A stretch of DNA of 64,000 nt from Heliocybe sulcata (lineage: Eukaryota > Basidiomycota > Agaricomycetes > Gloeophyllales > Gloeophyllaceae): contig ML213526.1 in assembly GCA_004369045.1 (NCBI GenBank), positions 319,506 through 383,505 on the forward strand, read 5' to 3'. Position numbers and translations under genes: made by a program. The notes beneath the pieces were generated by a model. It did not search any database. It saw nothing but the letters and a program-made list of their open reading frames with translations, and had not been told where the DNA came from. Positions 22,420 through 34,438 of the stretch are shown here, piece after piece (the first letter of the stretch is position 1; every line of letters starts with the position of its first letter).

Positions 22420-24164
22420 GATGTCGACAAGCTTGGAATCACAAACCACTCAAGAGCAGCACGCATATGTATATCAAGGACTCGCGTAGCCAAGTGATCA
22501 AAATCCCCGCGCGTCGAGGACAGCCACCCAACTTTAATCCACATGCGAAGAGCTTCGGCAATCAGATGATCTTAGCAGAGTAAACTCAGAGGGACCACTC
22601 ATGATGGCGAGCCTGATCGGTTGCTGCTACTCCGAGGCAAGCCATACAGCGAGAACAACATGACTGCGAAGGTCCCTGGATCCGCCTGCATACCGCCCGA
22701 GTTTTCGGTGATGCCCGCAAAGGGGCTGTTGCTGAGACCAATGAATGAACAGCCCCTTGCAGAGTCCATCAAGCACGTTCAGGCTTCCAGAGTCTCCGGA
22801 AGTCAGGAAGCACCTCTACTCAGCAGGGTGCGAGTACGTGTACTGCGTTTCCTGAGATTCTGTGTCCGTCTTGATACAGTCCAATTTTTCGATGGACAGC
22901 AATGGCGGCCGTACGGAGGATATTACTTTGCCCATTAAAAATAAACAGCATATGACACAATCCACCAAGCATCTCTGGAAGAGTACCAGATAGAAATCGC
23001 CCGCAGTGGAGGTTTAGAAGAAAGAGTGGGTTGACTGAAAGACGCCGATTGTGGGTAAATCATGGCGGGCGGTCTCACCGGCCCGGATATCCGATGCCAC
23101 AGTCGCTACGGTCGTGTGGCAGGCGCACTCGAGGCGCACTCGACACCTGCCGAGTGTCGATTCAGTTACTTTATATTGCATTTCAATTCCAAAACAAGCC
23201 GCTCAATACAGTAGAGTGAGCGGGTGGCAAACAAACAAATCGAAAAATGGGCGTGAGCCTGGTATGAGGCGACGGAAGTTCTTGCAGTCGAATTTCTCCC
23301 TGCCAAGCCATACATCAGCCGCCGCGTAATGGAACATAATATATAATGCCTTATATTACTAAAGGAAACCAGTCACGTCCGGAGCCAGAGTCGACACGAT
23401 ACATAGCACTTAATAACAGAAGTACTGGGTATAGCAGACAGCACGGTGTCCGTGCTTCGGTTACCGGACGGTTTCAAGGACGCTGCGACCATTTTATCGC
23501 GGCTGTGAGCAACGCAGGGCTCAAAGAATATTATTTCATGGACCCGTACGCGTTCCTATCCCTATGGGACGCAGAAAACACGGTGTAGCTCAAGCACTGT
23601 GAACTTACCGTCCCGTCTGATGCTGACACGAATTATCATAACCAGGTTGATTATCTGAAGGTACTTACTGCAGACATTAAACGCGCAAAGATTCCAGGAG
23701 GACAGAAAGCAAGTAGAAAGACGCTGAGATATAGCTCCGAGTCCCTTCACAGCTCATGCCTTAGATCTTGATGTTAATAAGTACGAGGGAAAGCGCTCGA
23801 GGTGATGATGGAGGCCTGTAAAAACAATAAGTTAATGATATTTACGTTAACAGTCTGTGGGCGCTTCGATTCGTTTCCGGGCTTGTACATGATCTGTACA
23901 TCGTCGGAGCGTTGAAGGAGGGACGACAGCCACTGTCCCGGTCCGGAGTTCAAAACGGCCATGTCCACGCGAGCATCGCGCGTTGCCGGCTCTGGCGCCG
24001 ACCACCGTCAATCATGGTCTCCTAGATCTACGACTCTAGCACGACCGCACTGTACACGAAATACAGCTCTAGCTAGTTCCTCTGTTTTATATCTGTGATA
24101 TTCTGTTTATATCTTCACTGTCTTCCTCGACGCCTGAGCTGGTCCGGGCCCCACTCGACACGAC
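22420..24164. other. 1.7-kb stretch without a recognised gene
   Basis: Between the leftward GH16-like gene and the rightward auxilin, so it holds both promoters. Short open frames at 22621-22938, 23346-23588 and 23774-23968 (minus) lack protein-like composition or partners. Bases 23125-23160 hold a small direct repeat of GGCGCACTCGA. I assign nothing. Confidence 0.4.
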
Positions 24165-26892
24165 ATGGCCGACTCTTTCGCTGACCTTTGGAACTCGACC
24201 GCTTCCCCGAAACCTGCTCAGTCATCGCGCACGCTAGGCTCTGTATCCCCTTCTCTGAACACTGCATCGAGAGCTCAGCCTGGTCGAGATGTCTTCTCTA
24301 TGCTAGCCTCGGCAGGTTCATCCTCACCCTCCGGAAGCTCTCGGCCGATTACTCCTGCTGTGAATTCATCTCAACGGTCCACACCAAAAGTACCTTCCAG
24401 CCAACCAGCAAAGTCGACAGGCGGAGATGCCTTCGGCTCTCTGTTATCTGGCGCGATTGGAGGAGGGTCGAGCAGCACTAGCGGTATGACGATCGCCCAG
24501 CGCGCTGCGCAGGCTGAAAAGGAGCGGGCTGAGCAAATGCGAAGGCAGCAAGAGGCACATAAAGCTCAGAACTCCGCTTGGGCCGGTTTGGATAGCTTAG
24601 GAACGCCGTCTGTGTCAGCTTCTACAAGTGCTACTGCAGCTACGGATGATTGGGATTTCGGTCTATCCAGCCCTGCTACCACTGTGTCCCAGCCGAAACC
24701 TTCTCCGGCTGCCCTGTCAGTCCATGACGATGATGACTGGGGTCTTGGTGACTTCTCTTCGGCGCCAGTTGCCTCTCCTGTACCCTCTAAACCGCTAGCA
24801 TCCCAGTCTCCGTTCGACCTTGAAGACTTCGGCTCTTCAAGAGATGGCGCCACTCCCACGCGAATCGACTCACCTGGAGACTTTGACTTTGGCGAGAAAG
24901 AAGATCGGCTGTTGGACGACCAGTCGGGAGACGAGGATGACCTACTGGGTGACCTCGGAAAGCCCGTAGACTCTATTCGACGCAGAAGTCCACCAGTGAG
25001 TACTGCGATCCCTAGCTTTGACTAACAACTTACTTGGTCACAGCAATCTCGTCCTCGAGACACTCCATCACCAGCATCCGCAAAACCCGCAACAAACGGA
25101 AGGCCAGTATCGTCACCCCCACACATTGTTGGGCAAATCGTAGAAATGGGCTTCTCACCACAACAAGCCCGGGTAGCGCTGGCAGCCACCGAGACCGGTC
25201 TGGATGTCCAAGCAGCACTCGAAACCTTGCTAGCTAATGGAGCAGCATCTGACTCACCCCCTCCTCGCGACCGCGAACGGGAGCCACCCAGACGGCAGCG
25301 GCGCCCACAACGCGACTCCGACCGCCAAGACAGGGAGAGGACTAGACAGTCCCCGCAGAGTCGTGACTCGGATGGGACCTTCCAAGAGCACGCCGATAAG
25401 CTGCTCGCGCAGGCCAGCGTGCTGGGCGCAAATGTGTTCAGCAGGGCGAACGCGTTTTGGAAGGAGGGGAAGGAGAAGGTGCAGAAGGCGTATGAGGAGC
25501 GGGCTGCTACTGCTGCGAGGGCTACGCCGCCCAGGACGGATGGGAGGCCGCGGTGGATGGTGGAGGCTGAGGAGGCAGAAGGGGAAAGGGAGAGGGAGAG
25601 GGTGCCGAGAGGGGCGAGTCAGAGAAGGAAGGAGAGGGAGGCGAGGGAGGAGCGGGAGAGTGGATTCAGGGATGATGAAGGGGAGAGTGAAGCTCCAAAG
25701 CGGCAGAACGCGCAACCGAAGAGGGAGGAGCCGAAGGTCGGCGATTTGTTCTCTGCTGACGAGCCTAAAGTGTACCGCTCTCCGTTCAGGCATGGTACAC
25801 CGTCGCGGGCAAAGGCATCTGAAGCGTCGGGATCGTCTCCGAAGCCTGTCCCGCCTCCTGCACCCAAGCCCGTGGAGTTGGTCAAGAGACAGACGGTCTC
25901 TGCGTCGGCGGCGGCTCTCGCTACTGCGGCGAAGCATAAGGCTGTTGGAGGGGAGAAGTTCAAGCTGGGGCAGTATAGCGAGGCTGAAGCTGCGTATACG
26001 TCAGCGATTGCGGCCCTTCCAGAGAAACACCTGCTCCTCGTGCAGCTGTACAATAACCGTGCTTTGGCGAGACTAAAAACTGGGAACCATGCCGGCGCTG
26101 TGGAGGATTGCACAACTGTGATTGATATCATTGGGGAGGATTATCGGCCAGATAGAGAGGAGAAGGTGAGCAGGCAAGAGGACGGGGCGGGCGTGGATCT
26201 TGCGGATGGGCTGGTGAAGGCGTGGAAGAGACGGGCAGAGGCGCATGAGGGGCGGGAGAAGTGGGAAGATGCGCAGAAGGATTGGGAGAGGATTGTGGGG
26301 ACTGACTGGGCCGGGAGGGCGAGGGGCGAGGCGGTAGGCGCTGCGGGGAGGTGTAGGAGGATGGTGCAGGCGAGTCAGAACCCCGAAGCAGAGAAGCCGC
26401 CTGCCGCTGCGACGCCTCCTAGGCCGAAGACTTCGGCTGTCGACAGAGCTGCAAAAGCTGCGGGTGTCAAGGCCTCACAGGCTGCGGTGTCGAAGCTGCG
26501 CCAAGCGAATGACGCGGCGGAGGCGGAGGATTCTGCGAAGCACGAATTGAAGGATAGTATTGATTCGCGGATTAGCCAGTGGAAGGGCGGGAAGGAGGGG
26601 AATATTAGGGCGTTGATAGCAAGTCTGGATACGGTGCTGTGGCCGGAGCTGGGATGGGCGAAGGTGGGGATGCATGAGTTAGTGACGCCGGCGCAGGTGA
26701 AGGTGAGGTATATGAAGGCGATTGCGAAGGTGCATCCGGATAAGGTGCGTGGTGCTTTCCTTCGTTGTATGGCGGGATACTCATGGGTTGGGTGGGCAGT
26801 TGAATGCGGGGAATACGACGGTGGACCAGAGGATGATTGCGAATGGAGTGTTTGCAGCGTTGAATGATGCGTGGAATGCGTTTAAGCAGTGA
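24165..26892 (+). CDS. SWA2: Auxilin-like UBA-TPR-J protein (Swa2-like)
   Basis: Predicted 874-residue cochaperone that would recruit Hsp70 to strip clathrin from vesicles. Exons 24165-24995, 25044-26744 and 26800-26892. Domains in order: a Ser/Thr-rich clathrin/adaptor-binding region with repeated D-D-W and F-D-L-type motifs (DDWDFGL, DDDDWGLGDF, SPFDLEDFG); a UBA domain near residues 300-345 (IVEMGFSPQQARVALAATET); a long charged linker; TPR repeats (KHKAVGGEKFKLGQYSEAEA, LYNNRALARLKTGNHAGAV); and a C-terminal J domain with the H-P-D tripeptide (AIAKVHPDK) ending in LNDAWNAFKQ. Splicing at 26745-26799 is needed to reach that ending. The architecture and domain order match fungal Swa2. Confidence 0.93.
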
Positions 26893-27357
26893 TTGCACTG
26901 GTGAATATTTTATTGGTGCGATTGTAATTGGTTGATTGGTGTGTTATAGATGGACTGTATAGACTTGTGCTATGGTCAGGAGGCTTTCCCTTACCCTCAT
27001 AACTCGCACGTGGGCGTGATGGCACTCGCAAGACGCTTTTCATCATGATCATATTTCTCGACGGAGGCGGTGCAAGTGACAACCTTCCTGCGGGCACCTC
27101 CGAGAATCAGGGAGATGATCCAAGGATGCGTCGTGGTGCACAACTGACTTCGGACTTGCAGCGACGGACCAGGCTCATTAGCATGCGGTGAAAGACCATC
27201 AGTGAACATCAGTCTGATTGCCGAAGGCTTTTGCATGTGGGCTAAACTTGGGACGATGTCTTGACATGGGGACTCTCGATCACTTGACTACACGAGAGCT
27301 TGGTATAAATATGCATTCTGTTCTCAACTTCCCCACCATTTCAAGGCGGTTGACAGC
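26893..27357. other. Intergenic, promoter of GH16-like copy A
   Basis: No gene seen. A TATA-like element (GGTATAAATATG) lies at 27302-27313, about 45-55 bp before the ATG at 27358. Confidence 0.5.
27302..27313 (+). promoter_or_regulatory. TATA-like box of GH16-like copy A
   Basis: GGTATAAATATG stands about 50 bp upstream of the start codon of the secreted GH16-like gene. Spacing fits a short 5' untranslated leader. Assignment rests on sequence and position only. Confidence 0.5.
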
Positions 27358-28722
27358 ATGCGCTTCAGTGCTGGATTAGCGTCTCTTCTTGCGCTGTTTA
27401 TTGGTGCTTCAGCGTCCCCTGCTAAGCTCGGCAGGCGAGCGGATAGTTGCGCCTGTGGCTACCAGGATTCGAACGGCAACTTATGGGTGCGACTACATTC
27501 TTGGATAGCCGCCCTGTGTACACCTGACCATGATCATATGCGTAGAGGGAGTCGGTCGTCTCAGATTTCACCTCCGACGCGGGAGCGCTGTCTGTGCTGA
27601 GCAATGACTGGGACGTCGAGACCTGGGGAGCTCAGCACACATCCGTGTACATGCAGAACGTTGCCGCGAACGTCTATAACGTACGTCGCGTCTATCTTGC
27701 TGCGACTTTCTGATGTGCAAACGCTGAATATGCATCAGTACAACGGTGAGCCCGCCTCGAAGGAACAATATCGACCATTGGGATGGTGTGGCTTATCAGA
27801 TTGTTACAGACGCACTGGGCTTGAAGACGTCTGCATACACCGGGAATGGCCAGACGGATGTAGCGGAGATCCAGTCACATGTATGTTTTCTTATCTTCCA
27901 CCTCTGAAACTCAAGCTTAACGCACTGTGGCGCGTCAGAGAAGCGACATACAATACGGCACATTCAGAATGAGGGCGCAAGTGCCCAGTGTCCCCGGGGT
28001 TTGCTTTGGTATGCTTATCTTTTATAGGTGGGAGCGATGAGCTGATGATTCCGATCCGTAGGATTCTTCACGTATCAATCTGACACTCAGGAAGCTGACA
28101 TCGAGTTCCTATCGTCGGATCCAAACTACTACAATACCGTCCACTACACGAACCAGCCGCATACGACTCAGGTAAGCCAATATGATGCGGGAAGGCCCTG
28201 AATACTCGTGCTCACAGGCTCGGCATTACAGGAAGTGTCGGTGGATGGAGCAGACTTCACGTAAGTCCTTGCTTCCTTGATACCCATATGATTTGTGACT
28301 ATTCTGCCTTTCGATAATGTAGGGCGTTCGGAGACCACAGAATCGACTGGCTGCCTTCAGCCACGACATTCTACTACAACGACCAGCAGAAGGCGGTACG
28401 TCTTGTCCATATCTGTACTATCAGTACTTGTCCACTGACCTTGAGTCGCATAGTCCATCAATCAGAACGTGCCCACAGAGCCCTCATCCTTCTTGCTCAA
28501 CGTCTGGAGCGACGGAGATCCGTGAGTCAATTCCGCCTTCCCGACAATTATGACTCACCGTAATGTTGTGACTTCAGGGGATGGACCAACGGTCCTCCGA
28601 CGAGCGACGCTATTGCGACTGTCCAATGGGTACATATGTACTTTAACTCGACGTCGTTGGATGCGTCCGCCTTTGACTCCGCGTGCAGCGCGGCGGGGAG
28701 GCCTGCTGCGTGCCAAGTCTGA
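27358..28722 (+). CDS. Secreted GH16-like glycosidase, copy A
   Basis: Predicted 278-residue secreted protein, ten exons: 27358-27486, 27546-27680, 27739-27745, 27810-27880, 27939-28008, 28062-28171, 28232-28260, 28323-28395, 28454-28521 and 28578-28722. A signal peptide (MRFSAGLASLLALFIGASAS) is followed by R-R and the shared opening DSCACGYQDSNGNLWRESVV. The E-x-D-x-E catalytic motif is in QEADIEFLSSDPNYYN. The end GRPAACQV keeps the cysteine seen in copy B. Exon 3 (TACAACG) is only 7 nt; skipping it would shift the frame, and copy B has the same exon (TATAACG) at the same place. Copy A lacks one intron of copy B. A beta-glucan-active wall enzyme is the likely role. Confidence 0.88.
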
Positions 28723-29054
28723 TCTGGCTCTTGACTTTCTTGTATCATGCCCGATATCAATGCCAACTCGACTTTATCTCTAATGCCTTGGAAGCACCCG
28801 CCCTCCACTAGGGGGCAACAGCAATACTTCGGTGAACACATCCATAATGCAATCGTCATTCTGGCCCATGCACTGTGACGCCAGGTGGTGGTGTCGACGA
28901 CGTATGCACTGCCAGGCACGAACCTCCTTCTCGCTTCTCGCTTCATGCTGCTTTCTACTTCGTAAACCTGCCGGACCTCCGAGTGTGCATCGCAATTGTC
29001 CGCACATGCGTAGGGATAAGCCATATAAACTTGTGAAGAAAAACCTGAATCTAT
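28723..29054. other. Intergenic
   Basis: 3' flank of GH16-like copy A. Nothing recognised before the tRNA. Confidence 0.4.
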
Positions 29055-29136
29055 GGGCACTTGGTGTAGATGGTTATCACGCTCGCTTAGCATCGCAGTT
29101 TGCGAGAGGGGACCGGTTCAATTCCGGTAGTGTCCA
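29055..29136 (+). tRNA. tRNA-Ala (anticodon AGC), intron-containing
   Basis: A full cloverleaf can be drawn: acceptor stem GGGCACT with AGTGTCC (7 pairs, one G-U), D arm GTG...CAC with the G-G pair in its loop, anticodon stem CTCGC with GCGAG, T arm ACCGG-TTCAATT-CCGGT, and discriminator A. The anticodon loop is expanded to 15 nt; removing 8 nt (29093-29100, TCGCAGTT), one base 3' of the anticodon, restores a standard loop with anticodon AGC. A TTTT run at 29137-29140 can end Pol III transcription. The B box reads GGTTCAATTCC. The body resembles fungal tRNA-Ala(AGC). Confidence 0.88.
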
Positions 29137-29281
29137 TTTTGGCTGGCGTTCGGCGTGAATAGGCCCCAGATAAGATTGCGATAGAGTTGCCGGCTGTGAA
29201 ACTGCCACAAAGAATGTAGTTTCATCGGCTTATTTTGCTCTTGTTGCCCTCACCCCGCCTATCTAGCAGCCAGTGCCAGCT

Positions 29282-30470
29282 ATGGAGGACTTCATGAAGA
29301 TGATGACAAGTAATACCTTTGGCAACCAGTTCAAGCTCCTCATGGCCATACGAGAATTAAGCGGCGGCCTACCAGTCAATGCCGACCCTCTCGGGGGACG
29401 CACGACTCGGAAGGAGTATGAGAAGCTACATGCCGCGTTCGCAAAGCCAGGGTTTCGTCCCCCGGATGTTGAGGCGGAGCTGTATGACCGTGATGGACGT
29501 TACCTACAGCCGCGGTTCGAACCGATGGCGGCCGAGTTTCGGGTGGCATTTGTACGTCCGTCTCCTATCACGATGCTAATTGATGCACGAACTCATTGTG
29601 TATTTGTTCGTTTTACCTGCGGTTACAGCAAGTCTGGAAGAAGTGCGCGGTATGCGAGAAGCGCACGGACAATAAATGTGCGAAATGCAAAATGATATTC
29701 TAGTACGTTCCTCCTTTCCCTCGACACCACCGCCGTTCTGACAACTTGTTAGCTGCTCGCGGGAGTGCCAGAAGTCACAATGGAAGAAACATAAGCCACA
29801 CTGCTACGATCTTGACGCTCCCGACGACGAGTGGCTCTCATACCTGCCGGATAACGCGTCACGCAAACAGCATGAAGAAGTTGTTGCGTTAGATCGAGAA
29901 ACTATCACAAAGGGCCGCACCTACGAGAATGTCAAGGCCTTGCTTAAAGACTGGCTCGTGAAAATGATGCAAGTGACTGCGGGCGCATTGTCCGCTAGCG
30001 GGGGGAAGAGCACGTATCTCTGGATGATCGCGTGCGAATCGAAAGCGACGCATGGCGATGGGAACTTGAGGATCACGCATCAGACTCTTTCGAAGGGGCA
30101 TAAGAAGAATAAGATGGAGAGCCTGGGTCTGGTTAAGTGGACCAATGCGGAGGAGGTCGCTGCGTACATCGTACGTGATTTCTAATGTTCCGTAACTTGC
30201 GATCTGAACGCATGCTAGGCGCCGCTTGTCGAGGAGCTCGCCGCAACTATGCATGAAGAAGGCGATCTTCTCATCACGGCGGAGTGGCACCTGGACAACC
30301 CGTTCGACACCAATAGCATCCTGAACAGGGAGAGACCCAACGATTATCGCCTCGCAACTGTCACTAGGAATAGCGGTGCATTGAAAGTCGTGCAGCACAA
30401 CCCGGATCTACGGAAAAAGTATGACATGCAGCTAGGAAAGTTCAAGAAAGGGGACAAGTATGTATGGTGA
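29282..30470 (+). CDS. MYND-type zinc finger protein
   Basis: Predicted 337-residue protein, exons 29282-29551, 29629-29702, 29753-30170 and 30219-30470. The MYND finger is near residues 95-130 (CAVCEKRTDNKCAKCKMIF, then YCSRECQKSQWKKHKPHC) with all expected zinc ligands (C-x2-C, C-x2-C, C-x3-C, H-x3-C). MYND fingers usually bind proline-rich partner peptides. The remaining C-terminal 200 residues have no SET-domain signature that I can see, so a methyltransferase is not claimed. Many Agaricomycete genomes carry families of such MYND proteins of unknown role. The ATG at 29282 lies closely upstream of MEDFMKMMTSNTFG. The intron inside the finger region restores Y-C-S at the junction. Confidence 0.85.
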
Positions 30471-32237
30471 TTTTCTGCGGGTGAATCTATATATGGGGAT
30501 ATACTATATGCGTAGTGGATCTTACTGCATATGTATTTGATTTGGAGTATTTGGGTTGCAGATGACTGAACTCGGTGCAGTGAAAGACAGACTGATACTG
30601 CTTCAGGTATCATATCGCAGCAATACTTGTCGTTCCCTCGTTTGCGTAGCATATCGAAACGGCATCGTCCTAGACTACTGGCGCGTGTAGCTATATAGCT
30701 CCTAGAAGCCATATGCCAGATATCGCAATTTTCCAGAGGTTGTATATGCGACGACTTTCAGAATTCGTTAAAAATGGAATAGTCCATTCACTGGAAGGTG
30801 AGATCCGTGAAGAGGTGACAGGAACTGCATCTGAGGGCGACCAGAAAGTCACCGGCAGGTGACCAGAATGATTCCCGGGGGAGACAAGATCATATCGCAC
30901 AGCCACAGACAGAGAAGCATCGCATGATCGCGATCAAACGGTTACCGCACTTTATGAACTCCTCCATCCCTCTCTCTCTCTCGAACTTGGCCGCCTACTG
31001 TTCACACAGCGTACTAAGCATGCATGGTATTAACGAAAACGGTCATGATCGCTTTTTGCGAGTTGAGCGGATGAAGTCTTATCGCGGACGAGGCGGGTGG
31101 AGGTTAACTAAGCCTAAGATGGATGCTGCAGCTTTTTTACAAGCCTGAATATGTGAAACTTGAGAGAGTACTCTGCGGACTCTTTTACAAGGAGGGATAT
31201 CTGCTTCCTTTTGTGCCTCATGCAGCGGAGTATTGATGGATTTCGTGCGTCCGTCGGTTTCGTTGACTTAGAGAAACCTGGGTTAAGCAGTTGAGCAAAA
31301 CATTAGGTGAGTGAGAGAGTATATGGTTAGTACGACATTTGTAGGACTCACAAACATGACTATACATACTGCTAACTGACAACCTTCATCAGACTGCTCT
31401 TACTCAGGAAGTCGCACGTTCACTCGAGGATGGCAGCCGAGATGACGTTCTTATCAGGGTGCAGCCGTATTTTAATGACTCTTAAGAAACCAAAAATGTC
31501 GACAAGCATGCTGCACCCGTGCCAGTATCGCATTGCCACTGGTCCGTACATGGAATGCCCTCGGTCTGAAAGGTCTTGCAGCACCATCCCGAGTCGCGTA
31601 AGGCATATAATATGAGCGTCCTAGTATACAAGCCGACTTCACAATATGTTGATAGGTCCAGGGCAAACGCAAAACGGGATGCATGTGCGCAGTTAGTTAA
31701 TGTTCGGATCCTCGTTTATATTATATCGGTGATGCCTCGAGCTGGATGTAGATGCGGCACAAATCAAATAACGTGCGGCTTTGGTTAAATCCTAAGGGAG
31801 GACTGTTCAATCATGGAAGAGCTCTACACTTTGCTGCGAATACATTACTATGGTGTAGGAATAATTGTACGTTTCCTTGGCACGTTCGGTCTGAGCGGGT
31901 ACAGTGTCAGTCTCATGTCGTAGAGTGCTTGATCTGAAGGCAGTGAATTTGAACCTCATAGAAGACGTTTTTACGCACCTTTGTGCTCACCTTTTATTGT
32001 CGATGAATGCCATGAAGGGCCGTCTATCCAGCTTAGGTCATTCACCTTCCCCATTCATTGAATCAGGATGCTGCTTAGTATCCGGGGTCTCGCGACGCGT
32101 TCAGCGCGCGTCTGCCAATTTCCAGGCTTCAGCTGGCCGCCTACTGCACCCCTTCTGAAGCTTGAAGCTTGAAGCTTGAAGGATGGCAAGTTCTCGTTAA
32201 CTGCTCATGTATCTTCTGACTTACTCGCATTATCCAG
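30471..32237. other. 1.8-kb stretch without a recognised gene
   Basis: No protein-like frame is found on either strand. Noted: a CT-rich microsatellite near 30966-30982 and a GAAGCTT tandem repeat at 32157-32181. The 5' exon of the SKI8-like gene may lie in its last 100 bp. Confidence 0.4.
32157..32181. repeat. GAAGCTT tandem repeat
   Basis: Three full 7-nt units (GAAGCTT) and a partial fourth lie just upstream of the SKI8-like gene. The unit contains an AAGCTT palindrome. Confidence 0.8.
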
Positions 32238-33529
32238 AGTCTCGCATATCTACTCGCTCTCGAAGCAAAAGAACGTGCGCGACTCCATGCAGCCATGCTC
32301 CATCGTCCATCTGACCGTTGCCCCAAGCAGCCCACTCCGACGCCATCTGGGGCATCCATTTCTCGCCCAGCTCACACATCATCTCCGTATCGGCCTCGGG
32401 CCAGGTGCACGCGTACGACTCGACGTCTGGCCAGCTCTCGGCATCGGCGCCACCGCATACCCTCGGGGTGACGAGTCTCAGCGTAGGCGCGGGTGGGAAG
32501 AAGGTGCTGTATAATACGATTGAGGGGTTGACGGCGCTGTGGGATGTTGAGAGTGGGGAGGTACAAGGACGTTGGGAGAGTTATCGGAGGAAGGGTGAAT
32601 CAGAGCCGGGTAAGCGACGGTTAGTGATCACGAATGGGTAAACGAGTGCTGACGAGGACGTGCGAAGCGTGGTCTGTCTCGTTGAACCCCACTGGAGCGA
32701 CGTATGCAGCTACTGGTGGAGGTGGTAACGCGATTATCCATTCCGCAGATCCGTCTTCCTTTGGCGAGCCGCAAGCGAAGCTCTCGAGCGGCAGGACCAA
32801 GTTTGGCATGTTTTGTAAACACGTAAGTACGCTCTAACTTGTCATGGTTTTGACGTTTATGATACTTTGCTCCTCGCAAAGAGCCCAGACGGCAGTCGTC
32901 TAGCGCTCTCATCCGAAACTGGACAAATCTATGTGTTCGACCTTGCATCGACGCAGCTCACCGCGACATACACCTCCCATGCGATGGCAGTCCGTTCGTT
33001 AGCATGGAGTCCGGACTCGCAGGTGAGCTATTTCGTGTCTCTTCGACCGTAATATCTGCGTATCTGCGCGCATACATCGACGGTTTTCAAAGTGGACTGA
33101 TCGAACAGTGATACGAGTAGCTTTATGCTTCATGCTGACATGTTGGACATACAGCTATTACTGTCTGCGTCGGAAGATAAGCGAATGATTCTACATGACG
33201 TCCGCGGTGCAGGCGGAGCCGTCGCCTCATTGACCGGACACACGTCCTGGGTGCTCGCCAACGACATCTCACCCGACGGACGGTTAGCCGTCTCAGGGTA
33301 CGTAGATCCCCACTTCAAAGCTCTCTGTAGTCTTACTAATTCTCTCGCTAGGTCCGCGGATCGGACTGCGAAACTGTGGGACCTCTCTGCGCGGACGTGC
33401 GTGTCGACGATTCAAGACCCGTGTGCTGGCGAGGTGTGGGGCGTGTCGTGGGCGAAGCACGGGATGAATGCGTTTGTGGCTGGCGGAGAGGACGGGGTGG
33501 CGAGGGTGTTTAGGGCGGGTGGGGCGTAG
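32238..33529 (+). CDS. SKI8: Ski8-like WD40 repeat protein (5' end unresolved)
   Basis: WD40 protein resembling Ski8/WDR61, a subunit of the cytoplasmic Ski complex that feeds RNA to the 3'-5' exosome (in fungi it also has a meiotic recombination role). Supported exons are 32238-32274, 32331-32609, 32668-32822, 32882-33022, 33155-33297 and 33352-33529. Repeats are visible as AHSDAIWGIHFSP, AWSVSLNPTGATYAATGGGG, SPDGSRLALSSETGQIYVFD, DISPDGRLAVSGSADRTAKL and GEVWGVSWAKHGMNAFVAGG. The last blade and the short tail fit Ski8 in length. I could not place an ATG in frame: the first supported exon (SLAYLLALEAKE) begins at an acceptor at 32237, so a tiny upstream exon is missing from this model. Confidence 0.82.
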
Positions 33530-34438
33530 ATGGAGGTGAGCGTTGAAGTCGGCGTCGTTGGAATTTTCGTGGTAGCGGGAGAAGTGCTCCCAGCTTTGGC
33601 AGCTAATTATGAGTTTGTCTTTAGATGGTTTGCGGTCCGTTGTGAAGACCGTTGTGTATGATAGTGAAGAGGCCTCTTCAAAATGCCCGATTTGTAGGTC
33701 GAGTGACTCGGCAGTCAGCTTCGATGCCTGCAGAGATCAGAGTGGCCTTTTGGAGGGGTCCTAGCTGGTTGAGTTGCGAGCACCCACTGGAGTCCCCCTT
33801 GTTTCTCGTTCTGGCGTGTCACAGAGGTCACTGCGTCTTGCGCGGCCAGTGCCAATTTGAAGCTGCGTGCGCTTCAGACTCGGAGGTGAGTTGCGGACAT
33901 TGAACTATTGTTTGGACCGCGCCCGGAATCCCGTAGCTCGTCGTCGACGTGGATCGTTAGCCTCTAACAATTGGCCGTCACGAAGAAAGCCTGTGAGTGT
34001 TAGTTCTGTGGTACGATATGAGATGGTGCATCTGTTGATGCGGAGTGGTCATTTAATTCTCGCAATGCGCCTAAGGTATTCGGCTCTATGAATCTGCGGG
34101 GACGAGCGTGATTGGCTTGCCTGGCATTACAGGCGGTATGATGCTGCGCCCGTTTTTGTTTTTCAGAGAATCGATTTGCGCCGCTAGTGCTCTGAGGAGA
34201 GTGTCATCGTTGTCGAGCGTCTCGCGCGAAAATGGTCAATGCTATTGCCATCGATACTGGGACAATCGTCAATTCTGTTTTGGCTTGATCGGACGCCTCC
34301 AGTTTGAATATCCTACGGCATAGTTCCGCTGCCCGCGCTAACACCCTAGCGCCTTTTTCGTTTGTCGTGAGTGTACTGAAAATTTATCATTAGTTATGCA
34401 TTAATATACGGCATGTCTCTTAGATGATGGCTATATGG
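33530..34438. other. Intergenic between convergent genes
   Basis: About 0.9 kb with only short frames of unconvincing composition; nothing assigned. Confidence 0.4.

Noticed and set aside
23774-23968. Short minus-strand ORF as a pheromone-like or small secreted gene
   Set aside because: No signal peptide, no CAAX end and no supporting homologue or splice structure.
25254-25937. Long minus-strand frame of 227 codons inside the auxilin gene
   Set aside because: Arg/Leu-rich antisense shadow of the charged UBA-TPR linker; the sense strand carries UBA, TPR and J-domain motifs.
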